Made by a program: the position numbers and the translations under genes. A stretch of 64,000 nucleotides of DNA from Actinomycetota bacterium (GTDB lineage Bacteria; Actinomycetota; Acidimicrobiia; Acidimicrobiales; Ilumatobacteraceae): assembly GCA_016870775.1 (NCBI GenBank), contig VGAK01000006.1, positions 22,829 through 86,828 of the forward strand, read 5' to 3'. A model generated the notes under the pieces. That model saw only the letters and a program-made list of their open reading frames with translations, was not told where the DNA came from and made no database searches. Positions 25,769 through 33,983 of this stretch are shown here, piece by piece; positions within the stretch are counted from its first letter, which is position 1, and each line of letters begins with the position of its first letter.

Positions 25769-25943
25769 GCAACGATCGCAGATCGAGCAGGAGGTCCGAG
25801 ACCTCGGACGCAGAGACGAGTTCGCGCTTCATCATCCGGGCGAGCGCCTTGTCGATGACGGCAACGGCCTCGGTGACGACTGGTTCGCGCGTCTCGATCA
25901 TCTCTTCCTCCCGTTCGGCGGTGAGCGGGCCGGTGACTGGCAC
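25737..25943 (-). CDS. Small hypothetical protein
   Basis: Possible 68-residue acidic, helical protein starting at GTG 25943 (PVTGPLTAEREEEM...); a shorter form could begin at the ATG encoding MIETREP. The heptad-like pattern VAVIDKALARMMKRELVSASEVSDLLLDLRSLL suggests an amphipathic helix pair. It occupies the only non-coding strip between the wax synthase and the SDR and overlaps the synthase end by 32 bases. No ribosome site or clear promoter is visible. Not recognised; it may be real because composition is protein-like, but evidence is thin. Confidence 0.4.
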   Translation of the reverse strand: MPVTGPLTAEREEEMIETREPVVTEAVAVIDKALARMMKRELVSASEVSDLLLDLRSLLSAVAPTTDA

Positions 25944-26099
25944 CGGGACCTGCTCGCCGCCCTCATGGTACAGAGGTGGACCCGCGCACAACCGGCATGG
26001 TCCCGCCCGCGCCGCAGGCCACGAGTGACAATCGACCGCCACGGTGGCCTAGGGTTCAGCAGGGTTCAGCCCGTACCGGGCCTGGAGCGTGCAATCGAC

Positions 26100-26915
26100 A
26101 TGGAATTGAAGGACAGGACGACCGTCGTCACCGGCGCGGCGAACGGGATCGGTGCGGCCCTCGCCCGGCGGTTCCACGCGGCCGGGGCGCGCGTGGTGGT
26201 CGCCGACCGCGATGCGGCGAACCTGCGCGCGATCGCCGACGAGCTGAACGCCGTGCGGCCCGGCTCGGCGCACGCCGTGATCGCCGACGTCTCGACCGAG
26301 GCCGGGAACGCACATCTCATCGGCGAGGCACGGCGAGCGTTCGGCTTCATCGACCTCTTCTTCGCGAACGCCGGCGTCGCGGTGGGGACCGACCTCGCCT
26401 CGACGGACGAGGCGATGTGGAGCACGGCGATGGACATCAACCTGCACGCGCACCGCTGGGCCGCCAAGCACCTCATGGAGGACTGGCTCGACGCCGGCGA
26501 GGGCTACTTCTGCTCGACGGCCTCGGCCGCGGGGTTGTTGGCCCAGATCGGCAGTGCCACCTACAGCGTCTCCAAACACGGAGCCGTCGCCTTCGCCGAA
26601 TGGCTCGCGATCACCTACGGCGACCGGGGCATCAGGGTGACGTGCCTGTGTCCCCAGGGCGTCAACACGAACATGCTGAACCCGCCCGGGACCGTGCAGG
26701 GAGCCGACAAGCGCGGTGGCGATGTGGTGAAGGCGTCCGGTGCGGTGCTCGAGCCCGCGCAGGTGGCCGATGCCGTGCATGACACGATCGTGGCGGAACG
26801 GTTCCTGGTGATGCCCCACCCCGAGGTGCACACCTACGAGAAGCGCAAGGTCGACGACCGTGACCGCTGGTTGGCCGGCATGCGCAGACTGCAGGCCCGG
26901 GTGATCGGCGGCTGA
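26100..26915 (+). CDS. Short-chain dehydrogenase/reductase
   Basis: NAD(P)-dependent SDR of 271 residues: TGAANGIG cofactor loop near residue 11, FANAGV in place of NNAG, Ser in STASAAG and the YSVSKHG active-site pair. The ATG at 26100 starts the Rossmann fold; the track's 45 extra codons are discarded. A TAGGGT hexamer lies 45 bases upstream, so a short leader is possible. The stop codon falls inside the first unit of a 29-bp tandem repeat. Substrate unknown; a hydroxyacyl or steroid alcohol would fit the neighbourhood. Confidence 0.85.
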   Translation: MELKDRTTVVTGAANGIGAALARRFHAAGARVVVADRDAANLRAIADELNAVRPGSAHAVIADVSTEAGNAHLIGEARRAFGFIDLFFANAGVAVGTDLASTDEAMWSTAMDINLHAHRWAAKHLMEDWLDAGEGYFCSTASAAGLLAQIGSATYSVSKHGAVAFAEWLAITYGDRGIRVTCLCPQGVNTNMLNPPGTVQGADKRGGDVVKASGAVLEPAQVADAVHDTIVAERFLVMPHPEVHTYEKRKVDDRDRWLAGMRRLQARVIGG

Positions 26916-27021
26916 GGCCGTCGAGACAGGCACACGGCGGCTGAGGCCGTCGAGACAAGCACACGGCGGCTGAGGCCGTCGAGACAGACACACGGCGGCT
27001 GAGGCCGTCGAGACAGACACA
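26911..27021. repeat. 29-bp tandem repeat, four copies, overlapping SDR stop codon
   Basis: Units begin at 26911, 26940, 26969 and 26998 (GCTGAGGCCGTCGAGACA... then RRCACACGGCG); the fourth matches for only about 24 bases. Each unit contains CGGC-TGAG-GCCG, a small hairpin whose loop carries TGA, and the first of these TGAs is the real SDR stop. Units are contiguous with no spacers, so this is not a CRISPR array. Confidence 0.9.
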
Positions 27022-27038
27022 GAAACGGAGACGGTGAC

Positions 27039-28064
27039 ATGGGTGTGAGACTGGATGAATCCGACGAGTACATGCACGAGCTCGGCCCCGAGTCGAACTT
27101 CAACGAGAGCATGTACATCAACTGTTTCGACCCGCGCAGCGAGGTCGGCGGCTGGTTCCGGATGGGCAACCGCGCCAACGAGGGTTACGCCGAGATGACG
27201 GTGTGCCTCTACCTGCCGGGCGGTCGCGTGGGGTTCATGTTCAAGCGACCCACGATCGACTCGAACGATGCCCTCGATGCCGGTGGTCTCACCTGGACCA
27301 TGGTGAAGCCCTTCGAGGAACTGCGCATCGACTACACGGGCAAGGTGGTGGTCCTGGACGATCCGAGCCAGATGTCGGACCCGAAGACCGCATTCGCGAA
27401 CAACCCCTTCGTGGAGTGCGAGGCCCGCATCACGTTCGGCGGCAAGGGTCGCGCCAGCATGTTCGGAGGCGAACCGGACCAACCCCACGAGAAGCCCGGC
27501 GAGGAGTTCGCCAAGGGCCACTACGAACAACTCGTCTCGGCGAGGGGTTCGATCAGGGTCGGCGAGGAGGAGTGGCAGATCGAGGGTTTCGGACTGCGGG
27601 ACCATTCGTGGGGTCCCCGCTACTGGCAGGCACCGTTCTACTACCGCTGGCTCACGGCGAACTTTGGCGACGGGCTCGGCTTCATGGCGAGTCGTGTCGC
27701 ACGTCGCGACTCGGACGGTTCGCGCGGTGGATTCGTGTGGGACGACGGCCAGATCCACCTCTGCGACGACGTGCGCATCTCGACGGTCACCGAGGGTGAG
27801 GACAACTACCACGACAAGGTGACGGGCGTGATCTCGTCGTCGCGGTCGGGCCGCGAGTGGCACTTCGAGGGTCAGGTGCTCAGCCTCATCCCCCTGCGCA
27901 ACCGGCGCCAGGATCCCGACGGGAACTGGCTGATGACCCGGATCAGCGAGGGCATGACGCGGTGGCGCATCACCTCGGGCGAGCACCAGGGCAGGGTCGG
28001 CTACGGGATGAGCGAGTACCTCGACCAGATCGTGGATGGTCAACCCGTCGGCATCGCCGAGTGA
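27039..28064 (+). CDS. AttH/CrtC-like lipocalin-fold protein (DUF7064/7065 type)
   Basis: Protein of 341 residues with no signal peptide. The motif GFGLRDHSWGPRYW near residue 185 and the alternating beta-rich pattern recall the AttH/hydroxyneurosporene-hydratase-like fold, which often accompanies actinobacterial lipid or steroid genes. Biochemical role unknown. ATG 27039 has an ACGGAG ribosome site (GGAGACGGTGAC-ATG). It lies just downstream of the 29-bp repeat array and converges on an LLM oxidoreductase gene. Confidence 0.65.
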   Translation: MGVRLDESDEYMHELGPESNFNESMYINCFDPRSEVGGWFRMGNRANEGYAEMTVCLYLPGGRVGFMFKRPTIDSNDALDAGGLTWTMVKPFEELRIDYTGKVVVLDDPSQMSDPKTAFANNPFVECEARITFGGKGRASMFGGEPDQPHEKPGEEFAKGHYEQLVSARGSIRVGEEEWQIEGFGLRDHSWGPRYWQAPFYYRWLTANFGDGLGFMASRVARRDSDGSRGGFVWDDGQIHLCDDVRISTVTEGEDNYHDKVTGVISSSRSGREWHFEGQVLSLIPLRNRRQDPDGNWLMTRISEGMTRWRITSGEHQGRVGYGMSEYLDQIVDGQPVGIAE

Positions 28065-28072
28065 CGACCCGC

Positions 28073-28088
28073 CGGGATCACGTTCCCG
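28073..28088. terminator. Candidate hairpin between convergent genes
   Basis: CGGGA-N6-TCCCG lies exactly in the 24-base gap between two convergent stops. There is no T-tract, so efficiency is uncertain. Confidence 0.35.
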
Positions 28089-28982
28089 TCAGAGCAGAAC
28101 CGAGGCGAGCCTGCGCCACTGATCGACCGGCGCGGTGCGGATGTCCTCGGTGAGGACCTGCACGCACACGTGGTCAGCGCCCTGTGCATGGTGCTCCCCG
28201 ACGCGCGCGGCGATCTTGTCATCGCTCCCCCACGCCACGATCGCGTCCACCAGACGATCGCTGCCGCCGTTCTCCCAGTCCTCCTCGGTGAATCCGAGGC
28301 GACGCAGGTTGTTGAAGTAGTTCGGCAGGCCGAGGTAGATCTTCATGCCGGCGCGTGCGATGCGCCGCGCCTCGGTCGGATCGGTCTCGAGCACGACCAT
28401 TTGTTCGGGCGCCAGGAGTGCATCCGGACCCATCTCCGAGCGCGCGATGGCCGTGTGCTCGGGGGTCGTGAAGTACGGGTGCGACCCGTTCGCGCGGGTG
28501 GCGGAGAGCTTGAGCATCTTCGGGCCGAGTGCCGCGAGCACGCGGCCGGGATCCTCGCTCGGGCCGACCGCCATGAAGAGCGCCTTGTCCATCTTGTCGA
28601 GGTACTCGACCATGTAGCTGTAGGGCTTCGACCAGTCGTGCTTGCGCACACCAGCCACCAGGTGTCCGTGGCTCACCCCCATCCCGAGGAGGAACCGACC
28701 GGGGTAGGCCTCGGCGAGCGTCTTCTGCCCTGCGACCATCGTCATCGGATCACGCGCATAGATGTTGGCGATGCCCGTCGCTATCGGGAGTCGCTCGGTG
28801 GCCGAGAGCAGCACCGAGGCCGACACGAAGGGGTCTCGGCCGACGGCCTCGGCGAGCCAGAGCGCGTGGAAACCGAGGTCCTCGATGGTGGCCGCGGCGC
28901 GCCTGGCATCCGATGTGGCGAGTGCATCGATCGTTCCGTACCAGATGCCCACTCGTCCGATGTCGACTGATGGCTTGCCCAT
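28089..28982 (-). CDS. LLM class F420-type oxidoreductase
   Basis: Luciferase-like oxidoreductase of 297 residues. Visible family features are the N-terminal VGIWYGTID strand, FHALWLAEAVGRDP, ATGIANIYARDP and FLLGMGVSHGHL, which matches the actinobacterial TIGR03620-like group of F420-dependent enzymes. ATG 28982 has an AAGGAG ribosome site. It is downstream of the small SCP2-like gene and nudC on the same strand. Substrate unknown. Confidence 0.85.
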   Translation of the reverse strand: MGKPSVDIGRVGIWYGTIDALATSDARRAAATIEDLGFHALWLAEAVGRDPFVSASVLLSATERLPIATGIANIYARDPMTMVAGQKTLAEAYPGRFLLGMGVSHGHLVAGVRKHDWSKPYSYMVEYLDKMDKALFMAVGPSEDPGRVLAALGPKMLKLSATRANGSHPYFTTPEHTAIARSEMGPDALLAPEQMVVLETDPTEARRIARAGMKIYLGLPNYFNNLRRLGFTEEDWENGGSDRLVDAIVAWGSDDKIAARVGEHHAQGADHVCVQVLTEDIRTAPVDQWRRLASVLL

Positions 28983-29037
28983 TCCGTGCTCCTTGCCTGT
29001 GTGTCCGCGCTCGCAGCCGCGGAATCCCCTGCTCTCT

Positions 29038-29349
29038 CTAGTTCATCCGGAGTGCGGCCACGAAACTCTCGGCCACGACAGTGTCGCCGATCACCTCGAG
29101 GTCGGCCAGCACCCCCGCTCCGCCGAGGACGGCGAGCATCGCAGCCGCGGTCCCGCGGATCGCACAGTCTCCCTTGGCATGGCGGTGCGACAACTCGAGA
29201 TCGCCGGTGGATCCCCGCTCGATCATCCATTCGCCGTGGGCATCGGTGCAATGCAGGTGCACCGAGCCGGCCAACGACACCGCCGGTGCACGGGACACGA
29301 ACGCCGTGAGCAATCCGTCGATCGCGCCGACGGGGTCCACGTCAGACAC
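29038..29349 (-). CDS. Small SCP2/MDMPI-C-like domain protein
   Basis: Protein of 103 residues whose C-terminal half (CAIRGTAAAMLAVLGG followed by LEVIGDTVVAESF) resembles sterol-carrier-protein-2-like domains, including the C-terminal domain of mycothiol-dependent maleylpyruvate isomerases. Free-standing versions are thought to bind lipids. GTG 29349 overlaps the nudC stop by eight bases, so it is coupled to nudC. Family assignment is tentative. Confidence 0.6.
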   Translation of the reverse strand: MSDVDPVGAIDGLLTAFVSRAPAVSLAGSVHLHCTDAHGEWMIERGSTGDLELSHRHAKGDCAIRGTAAAMLAVLGGAGVLADLEVIGDTVVAESFVAALRMN

Positions 29350-30133
29350 GGTGGAGGATCCAATCGTCGATCAACCGTCGTGCGATCGAGATGCTCGGGG
29401 GGATCATCGGCGTCTCGTCGCGGCGGTACCAGTTGGCGTCGGCGATCTCGGTCGCGTCCAGCACCAGCTCGCCCGAGACCCACCGCGCGCGGAATCCCAG
29501 CATCAGCGAGTGGGGAAACGGCCATGGCTGGCTCGCCACGTAGGTGACGGAGTCGACGACGACACCCACCTCCTCCTCGACCTCGCGTGCGACGGCCTGC
29601 TCCAGGTTCTCGCCCGGTTCGACGAAACCCGCAAGGCACGAGTACATCGGGACACCGAAGTTGGCGCCGCGCGCGAGGAGAGCCTCCTCGTCGTCGCCCT
29701 CACCGCGCGTGACCAGGGTGATGATCGCCGGTGCGAGCCGTGGAAACGCCATCAACCCGCACGACGGGCAGACGAAGGCGCGCTCGTTGTCGGCGAGGCG
29801 GGTGCGCTCACCACAGCGACCGCAGAACCGATGGGTGCGCGCCCACTCCACGAGCTGCACGGCTCGACCCGCCACCGCCCACTCCGTCTCGTCGACCCGA
29901 CCGAAGAGCACACGCAGGTCCGTCTCTGCTCCGTAGCCGGGATCCTCACCCGCGGGCACATCGATCCCCCAGCAGGCGACGTCGCCGTGCATCCCGAGGA
30001 AGTGCGATTCCCATGCATCGTCCGCCGCGCGGTCGTCGACGAAGACCTTGGTGCCCACGACGTGGATGAAGCGGTGCGAGGTGGCATTGGCAGATGGGAC
30101 CAGGAGGGGTCGGAACAGGGTCGGGGTCGGCAT
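29342..30133 (-). CDS. nudC: NADH pyrophosphatase NudC (Nudix hydrolase)
   Basis: Nudix hydrolase of 263 residues that cleaves NAD(H) and, in characterised NudC enzymes, removes NAD caps from RNA. It has the zinc ribbon CGRC...CPSC near residues 105-125 and the Nudix box GFVEPGENLEQAVAREVEEEVG near 170. The following SQPWPFPHSLM is the diagnostic NudC SQPWPFPxS motif. The start ATG 30133, eight bases after TACCGT, removes 160 spurious codons from the track ORF. Divergent from the thiolase gene across 43 bases. Confidence 0.93.
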   Translation of the reverse strand: MPTPTLFRPLLVPSANATSHRFIHVVGTKVFVDDRAADDAWESHFLGMHGDVACWGIDVPAGEDPGYGAETDLRVLFGRVDETEWAVAGRAVQLVEWARTHRFCGRCGERTRLADNERAFVCPSCGLMAFPRLAPAIITLVTRGEGDDEEALLARGANFGVPMYSCLAGFVEPGENLEQAVAREVEEEVGVVVDSVTYVASQPWPFPHSLMLGFRARWVSGELVLDATEIADANWYRRDETPMIPPSISIARRLIDDWILHRV

Positions 30134-30141
30134 CGCCGATG

Positions 30142-30147
30142 ACGGTA
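30142..30147 (-). promoter_or_regulatory. Leaderless -10 hexamer of nudC
   Basis: TACCGT eight bases before ATG 30133. Confidence 0.5.
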
Positions 30148-30164
30148 GTGGCGTGGGCGACCCA

Positions 30165-30170
30165 TAGGCT
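30165..30170 (+). promoter_or_regulatory. Leaderless -10 hexamer of thiolase gene
   Basis: TAGGCT six bases before ATG 30177. Confidence 0.55.
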
Positions 30171-30176
30171 TCCCGT

Positions 30177-31367
30177 ATGTCGAACAACCAGAATTCAGTC
30201 GTCATCGTCGATGCCCTGCGCACCCCGATCGGCCGCCGCGGCGGCGGATTGTCGGGCATGCACCCCGGCGAGGTTCTCGGCCTCGTGCAGAAGGGGATCA
30301 TCGACCGCGCCGGGATCGACCCGGCGATCGTCGAGCAGGTCGTCGGTGGCTGCGTGAGCCAGGTCGGTGAGCAGTCCTTCAACATCACCCGCACCGCGTG
30401 GCTCGCCGCCGGACTCCCGCTGTCGACCGCGGCGACCACCGTCGACACCCAGTGCGGTTCTTCGCAGCAGGCCACGGGGCTCGCCGCCTCGTTGATCGGC
30501 GCGGGTGTCGTCGATGCAGCGATCGCCTGCGGCGTCGAGGTGATGAGTCGCGTGCCGATCGGCTCGAACAGCCGCAAGGACCTCGGACTCGGAGTGCCGA
30601 TCCCGCGCACCTACTTCGGTCGCTACGAGATGACCTCGCAGTTCGAGGGTGCCGAGCGCATCGCCGACAACTGGAGCATCACCCGCGACGACACCGACCG
30701 GTTCGGTCTCGCCTCGCAGGAGCGCGCGATCCGCGCGTGGAACGAGGACCGCTTCGCCGGCCAGTACGTCGAGGTGGAAGCACCCGAGGTCGACGCCGAG
30801 GGCAAGCCCACCGAATCGACCCGCCGTGTCGCCCGCGACGAGGGCCTCCGCGAGACCTCGCTCGAGAAACTGTCGGGCCTCAAACCCGTGGCGCGCGAGA
30901 ACGGCGTGCACACGGCCGGCAACTCCTCGCAGATCTCCGATGGCGCCGCCGCGGTGCTCATGATGAACGAGGCCAGGGCCGCGCAGTTGGGCCTGCGCGC
31001 ACGTGCGCGCATCGTCGACACGTGCCTCGTGGGCGTTGACCCGGTGTTCATGCTCACCGGCCCGATCGACGCGACCCAGCGCCTCCTCGAGCGCAACCGG
31101 CTCAAGATCGACGACATCGATGTGTTCGAGATCAACGAGGCGTTCGCCTCGGTGGTGCTCGCGTGGGCCAAGGAGGTCGGTGCCGACCTCGACAAGACGA
31201 ACCCGAACGGCGGAGCGATCGCGCTCGGACACCCCCTCGGTGCCACCGGCGCGTTCCTCATGACGAAGGCCCTGAACGAACTCGAGCGCGTTGGCGGACG
31301 CTATGCACTCGTGTCCATGTGCTGCGGTGGCGGACTGGGCACCGGCACGCTCATCGAGCGTCTCTGA
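30177..31367 (+). CDS. Acetyl-CoA acetyltransferase / thiolase
   Basis: Thiolase of 396 residues that cleaves 3-ketoacyl-CoA or condenses acetyl-CoA. The nucleophilic Cys is in DTQCGSSQQA near residue 88, the catalytic His in GGAIALGHPLGATGA near 350 and the second Cys in SMCCGGGLGTG near 383. The length is that of a normal type-II thiolase. Leaderless start at ATG 30177. It completes the beta-oxidation steps provided by acyl-CoA dehydrogenases, hydratase and SDRs elsewhere in the window. Confidence 0.93.
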   Translation: MSNNQNSVVIVDALRTPIGRRGGGLSGMHPGEVLGLVQKGIIDRAGIDPAIVEQVVGGCVSQVGEQSFNITRTAWLAAGLPLSTAATTVDTQCGSSQQATGLAASLIGAGVVDAAIACGVEVMSRVPIGSNSRKDLGLGVPIPRTYFGRYEMTSQFEGAERIADNWSITRDDTDRFGLASQERAIRAWNEDRFAGQYVEVEAPEVDAEGKPTESTRRVARDEGLRETSLEKLSGLKPVARENGVHTAGNSSQISDGAAAVLMMNEARAAQLGLRARARIVDTCLVGVDPVFMLTGPIDATQRLLERNRLKIDDIDVFEINEAFASVVLAWAKEVGADLDKTNPNGGAIALGHPLGATGAFLMTKALNELERVGGRYALVSMCCGGGLGTGTLIERL

Positions 31368-31433
31368 CCTCACCCGACCACCGCGACCTGACCTGACGGG
31401 CACGGGTCACTCCTGAGCGCACACATCCAAGGG

Positions 31434-31946
31434 GTGAATTCCCGTTGGTCACCACTCACCGCTTGCGCGGCCGCACTTCTTCTGGTGGCGTCGTGCGGTG
31501 GCGCGTCACCGCGGAGCGACGCCGGCCAGTTCGGTCTGGAGGCGCGCGTCGAGGAGGTCGTCGACGGCGACACCGTGCGCCTCGTCATCGATGGCCGCTC
31601 AGAGACCGTGCGCTTGATCGGAGTCGACACTCCCGAAACCAAGCACCCGACCAAACCCGTTGAGTGCTACGGCCCCGAGGCCTCGGCGCACCTCGCCGCC
31701 GTCCTGCCGGCGGGCACCGTCGTCGGGATCAGGCGGGACGTCGAATCACGCGATCGCTACGGACGACTCCTTGCCTATCTCATCCGCACCGACGACGGCC
31801 TGTTCGTCAACCTCGATCTCGTCGAGGGCGGATGGGCCACGACGCTTGCGATCGAGCCGAACATCGCGCACGCCGAGGAGTTCGCCGCCGCCGCCGAGCG
31901 AGCGCGGGCATCGTCACTCGGTCTGTGGGGCGCGTGCGAGCGATAG
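31434..31946 (+). CDS. Thermonuclease (SNase) family lipoprotein
   Basis: Secreted or lipid-anchored nuclease of 170 residues. A signal peptide ends in the lipobox-like LLVASC near residue 21. The staphylococcal-nuclease core follows: VVDGDTVRLVIDGR, VRLIGVDTPET with the catalytic Arg/Asp, RDVESRDRYGRLLAYL, and FVNLDLVEGGWA. GTG 31434 is preceded by AAGGG only; no leaderless hexamer. Likely scavenges or degrades extracellular nucleic acid. Confidence 0.88.
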   Translation: MNSRWSPLTACAAALLLVASCGGASPRSDAGQFGLEARVEEVVDGDTVRLVIDGRSETVRLIGVDTPETKHPTKPVECYGPEASAHLAAVLPAGTVVGIRRDVESRDRYGRLLAYLIRTDDGLFVNLDLVEGGWATTLAIEPNIAHAEEFAAAAERARASSLGLWGACER

Positions 31947-31949
31947 CGT
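31944..31949 (+). promoter_or_regulatory. Leaderless -10 hexamer
   Basis: TAGCGT seven bases before ATG 31957; it overlaps the preceding gene's TAG stop. Confidence 0.55.
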
Positions 31950-31956
31950 CTCGTCC

Positions 31957-32787
31957 ATGGCATCGCTCGCCTCCCGGCTAGGCCACGATGACGACGCTCG
32001 ACTCGTCATCATCTCCTGCGACGATCTGGGTTCGTGCCATGCGGCGACGGTGGGTGTCTACACGGCCTTGCGCGAGGGTGTCGCCACGTGCGCCTCGATC
32101 ATGGTGCCGGCCCCGTGGGCGCGATTCGCCGCTCTCCAGAGCGAGGGCGAGGACATCGGCGTGCACCTGACGCTCAACGCCGAGCACCCGAACTACCGGT
32201 GGGGCCCGATCACCCACGCCCCCTCGCTTCTGTCCGGCGAGGGGGGCTTCCCCCGCTCGATCGACGATCTGTGGGAGCACGCCGATGCCGATGAGGTCCT
32301 GCGGGAGTGCCGGGCCCAGATCGAGCGTGCGATCGCCTGGGGCATCGATGCCACGCACCTCGCGCCCCACCTGAGCGCCATCACGCTGCGCCCAGAGTTC
32401 TTCAACGTCTATCTCGACCTCGCGGTCGAGTTCCGGCTCCCGATCCGTCTTCCCTCCACCGTGTCCGTGGAGGCGGCCGGGTTCGATTTCCGGCGTCTCG
32501 CGGCCGAGGAGGGCGTCGTCTTCCCCGACCACTTCGATCACGACTGGCGGGCAGGGTCGCGCGAGAGACTGATGTCGGCGATCGCCAACCTCTCACCCGG
32601 GGTGACCGAGATCCACGTGCAGCCCTCGATCGCCACCCCCGAGGTCCGCGCGCTCGGCGCCGTCGCCGAGGGGTGGATCGATGATCTCGCACTCGTCACG
32701 GGCGGGGAGGTGCGGGACGCGCTCGAGACCGCCGGCGCCTCGCTGATCGGCTATCGCGAGCTCAGGGACGCGATGCGAGCCGGCTGA
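31957..32787 (+). CDS. ChbG/YdjC-like carbohydrate deacetylase
   Basis: Metal-dependent deacetylase-like protein of 276 residues. The N-terminal SCDDLGSCHAA supplies the DD metal motif and DIGVHLTLNAEH the conserved His region, with DATHLAPHLSAI later. YdjC/ChbG enzymes remove acetyl groups from acetylated oligosaccharides such as chitooligosaccharides. The track ORF begins in the nuclease gene; ATG 31957 with TAGCGT upstream is the real start. The 3' end overlaps a convergent 75-residue gene by 26 bases. Confidence 0.8.
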   Translation: MASLASRLGHDDDARLVIISCDDLGSCHAATVGVYTALREGVATCASIMVPAPWARFAALQSEGEDIGVHLTLNAEHPNYRWGPITHAPSLLSGEGGFPRSIDDLWEHADADEVLRECRAQIERAIAWGIDATHLAPHLSAITLRPEFFNVYLDLAVEFRLPIRLPSTVSVEAAGFDFRRLAAEEGVVFPDHFDHDWRAGSRERLMSAIANLSPGVTEIHVQPSIATPEVRALGAVAEGWIDDLALVTGGEVRDALETAGASLIGYRELRDAMRAG

Positions 32788-32989
32788 TCGTCCGCGCAGC
32801 CTCGCCAGACCACAGCGCCTCGAGCAGCACCCCCGTGTGACCCTCAGCCTTCAGACGGCCGCGCATGTACGACGCGGTGGGGTCGTCGGCCGCCCACTTC
32901 GCATCGATCGCCACGACCACGTCGGCATCGTCGGGGCCCTCCACGGCAGTGTCGGACTTGCCGAAGGAGACGCGGTACTGCACGCTCAC
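32762..32989 (-). CDS. Small conserved-looking protein coupled to mca
   Basis: Protein of 75 residues starting at GTG 32989, which overlaps the mca stop by four bases (GTGA). The sequence VQYRVSFGKSDTAVEGPDDADVVVAIDAKWAADDPTASYMRG... has ordinary codon use and an acidic centre; I do not recognise a domain. Coupling to the mycothiol amidase gene suggests a related role, but this is position only. Its end overlaps the convergent ChbG gene by 26 bases. Confidence 0.65.
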   Translation of the reverse strand: MSVQYRVSFGKSDTAVEGPDDADVVVAIDAKWAADDPTASYMRGRLKAEGHTGVLLEALWSGEAARTISRLASRP

Positions 32990-33939
32990 CGCTCCGCACC
33001 ACCCACGAGTGCGTCGTCGACCGCGCGCACACCGGCGAACAGATCGGACTCGACCCCACCCTCGGGGGGTCCCCCCACCGTCGAGCGCGCCAGGATCCAG
33101 TCCTCCCACGGGTACACCCGGCCCATCTCGGCGTCGTCGAGGCCGAACCACCACTTGGACGTCGGGTTGACCTGTGTGGCGTGGGCGAGCAACGAGCCGG
33201 TGCGCACCCAGAACCACTCGGCCACGTCCAACTTGGTGGTGATGCGGTGGTCCTGGGAGGGACGCGAGCGCCAGTTCTCGTCGAAGGGCGACTCACCCCA
33301 CCTCGCCAGGAGCGCCTCGTGCAGCTTCTCGATCCGGTCGCGCGACCAGAGCGTGTAGTACATCTTCGATGGCTGCCACACCGGCCCCGCCGCGGGATAC
33401 CACGAGGGATCACCGGCGCGCTCGAAGGCGAGCACGCTCGCGTCGTGGACGCGCAGGTGATCGGGATGGGGATACCCGGTCTGGTCGTCGTTGTAGGTGA
33501 GGATCACCTGCGGGCGTTCGGCACGGATCAGTCGCACGAGGCGCTCGGTTGCCTCGTCCAGATCGGCGGCAGCGAAGCATTCGGGATGAGAGTTGGCCTC
33601 CGAGCCCGCCATCCCCGAATCGCGGTAACCGAGCATGTGCACCGCGGAGAACCCGATGATCGAGGTGGACTCGGCCAACTCGCGGCGGCGCACCTCGGCG
33701 AGCAGAGCCCTCTCACCCTCGGGGGTCAGCCCGTGGAACGGTTGTCCCTCCTCGCGCAGTGCGGGGTTCTGCAGATCTCCCTCCTCGCCGCCGGTGCAGC
33801 ACACGAGCACGGTGCGCACACCCTCGGCGAAGTACCGCGCCACCGTCGGTGCACCCTTGGAGGCCTCGTCGTCGGGATGGGCGTGCACGGTCATCAGACA
33901 GAGGTCCTCGCCGGTGACCGAGACGGGGGTGCGACGCAT
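32986..33939 (-). CDS. mca: Mycothiol S-conjugate amidase Mca
   Basis: Zinc amidase of the LmbE/PIG-L family, 317 residues, that cleaves mycothiol conjugates of toxins and electrophiles to a mercapturic acid and GlcN-inositol. Motifs: the metal-binding VHAHPDDEASKG near residue 20, VLVCCTGGEEGD, and PHPDHLRVHD supplying the third ligand. The SKGA-type sequence after HPDDE matches Mca better than MshB. ATG 33939 is set by TATCGT seven bases upstream, nine bases inside the track start. Presence implies mycothiol metabolism, an actinobacterial hallmark. Confidence 0.9.
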   Translation of the reverse strand: MRRTPVSVTGEDLCLMTVHAHPDDEASKGAPTVARYFAEGVRTVLVCCTGGEEGDLQNPALREEGQPFHGLTPEGERALLAEVRRRELAESTSIIGFSAVHMLGYRDSGMAGSEANSHPECFAAADLDEATERLVRLIRAERPQVILTYNDDQTGYPHPDHLRVHDASVLAFERAGDPSWYPAAGPVWQPSKMYYTLWSRDRIEKLHEALLARWGESPFDENWRSRPSQDHRITTKLDVAEWFWVRTGSLLAHATQVNPTSKWWFGLDDAEMGRVYPWEDWILARSTVGGPPEGGVESDLFAGVRAVDDALVGGAER

Positions 33940-33946
33940 CGGGCAC

Positions 33947-33952
33947 ACGATA
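33947..33952 (-). promoter_or_regulatory. Leaderless -10 hexamer of mca
   Basis: TATCGT seven bases before ATG 33939. Confidence 0.55.
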
Positions 33953-33970
33953 CCGATACCCGGGGAGCCG

Positions 33971-33976
33971 TAACCT
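33971..33976 (+). promoter_or_regulatory. Leaderless -10 hexamer of PEBP gene
   Basis: TAACCT seven bases before GTG 33984. Confidence 0.55.
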
Positions 33977-33983
33977 GAGGCGG

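Noticed and set aside
26911-27021. CRISPR array
   Set aside because: The 29-bp period is within the range of CRISPR repeat lengths, but units are head-to-tail without spacers and no cas genes are present.
26049-28043. 664-codon minus-strand ORF across the SDR and AttH-like genes
   Set aside because: It is antisense to two well-supported genes, runs through the 29-bp repeat (giving a repetitive SRRPQPP-type peptide), and shows His/Arg/Val-rich shadow composition typical of high-GC DNA.
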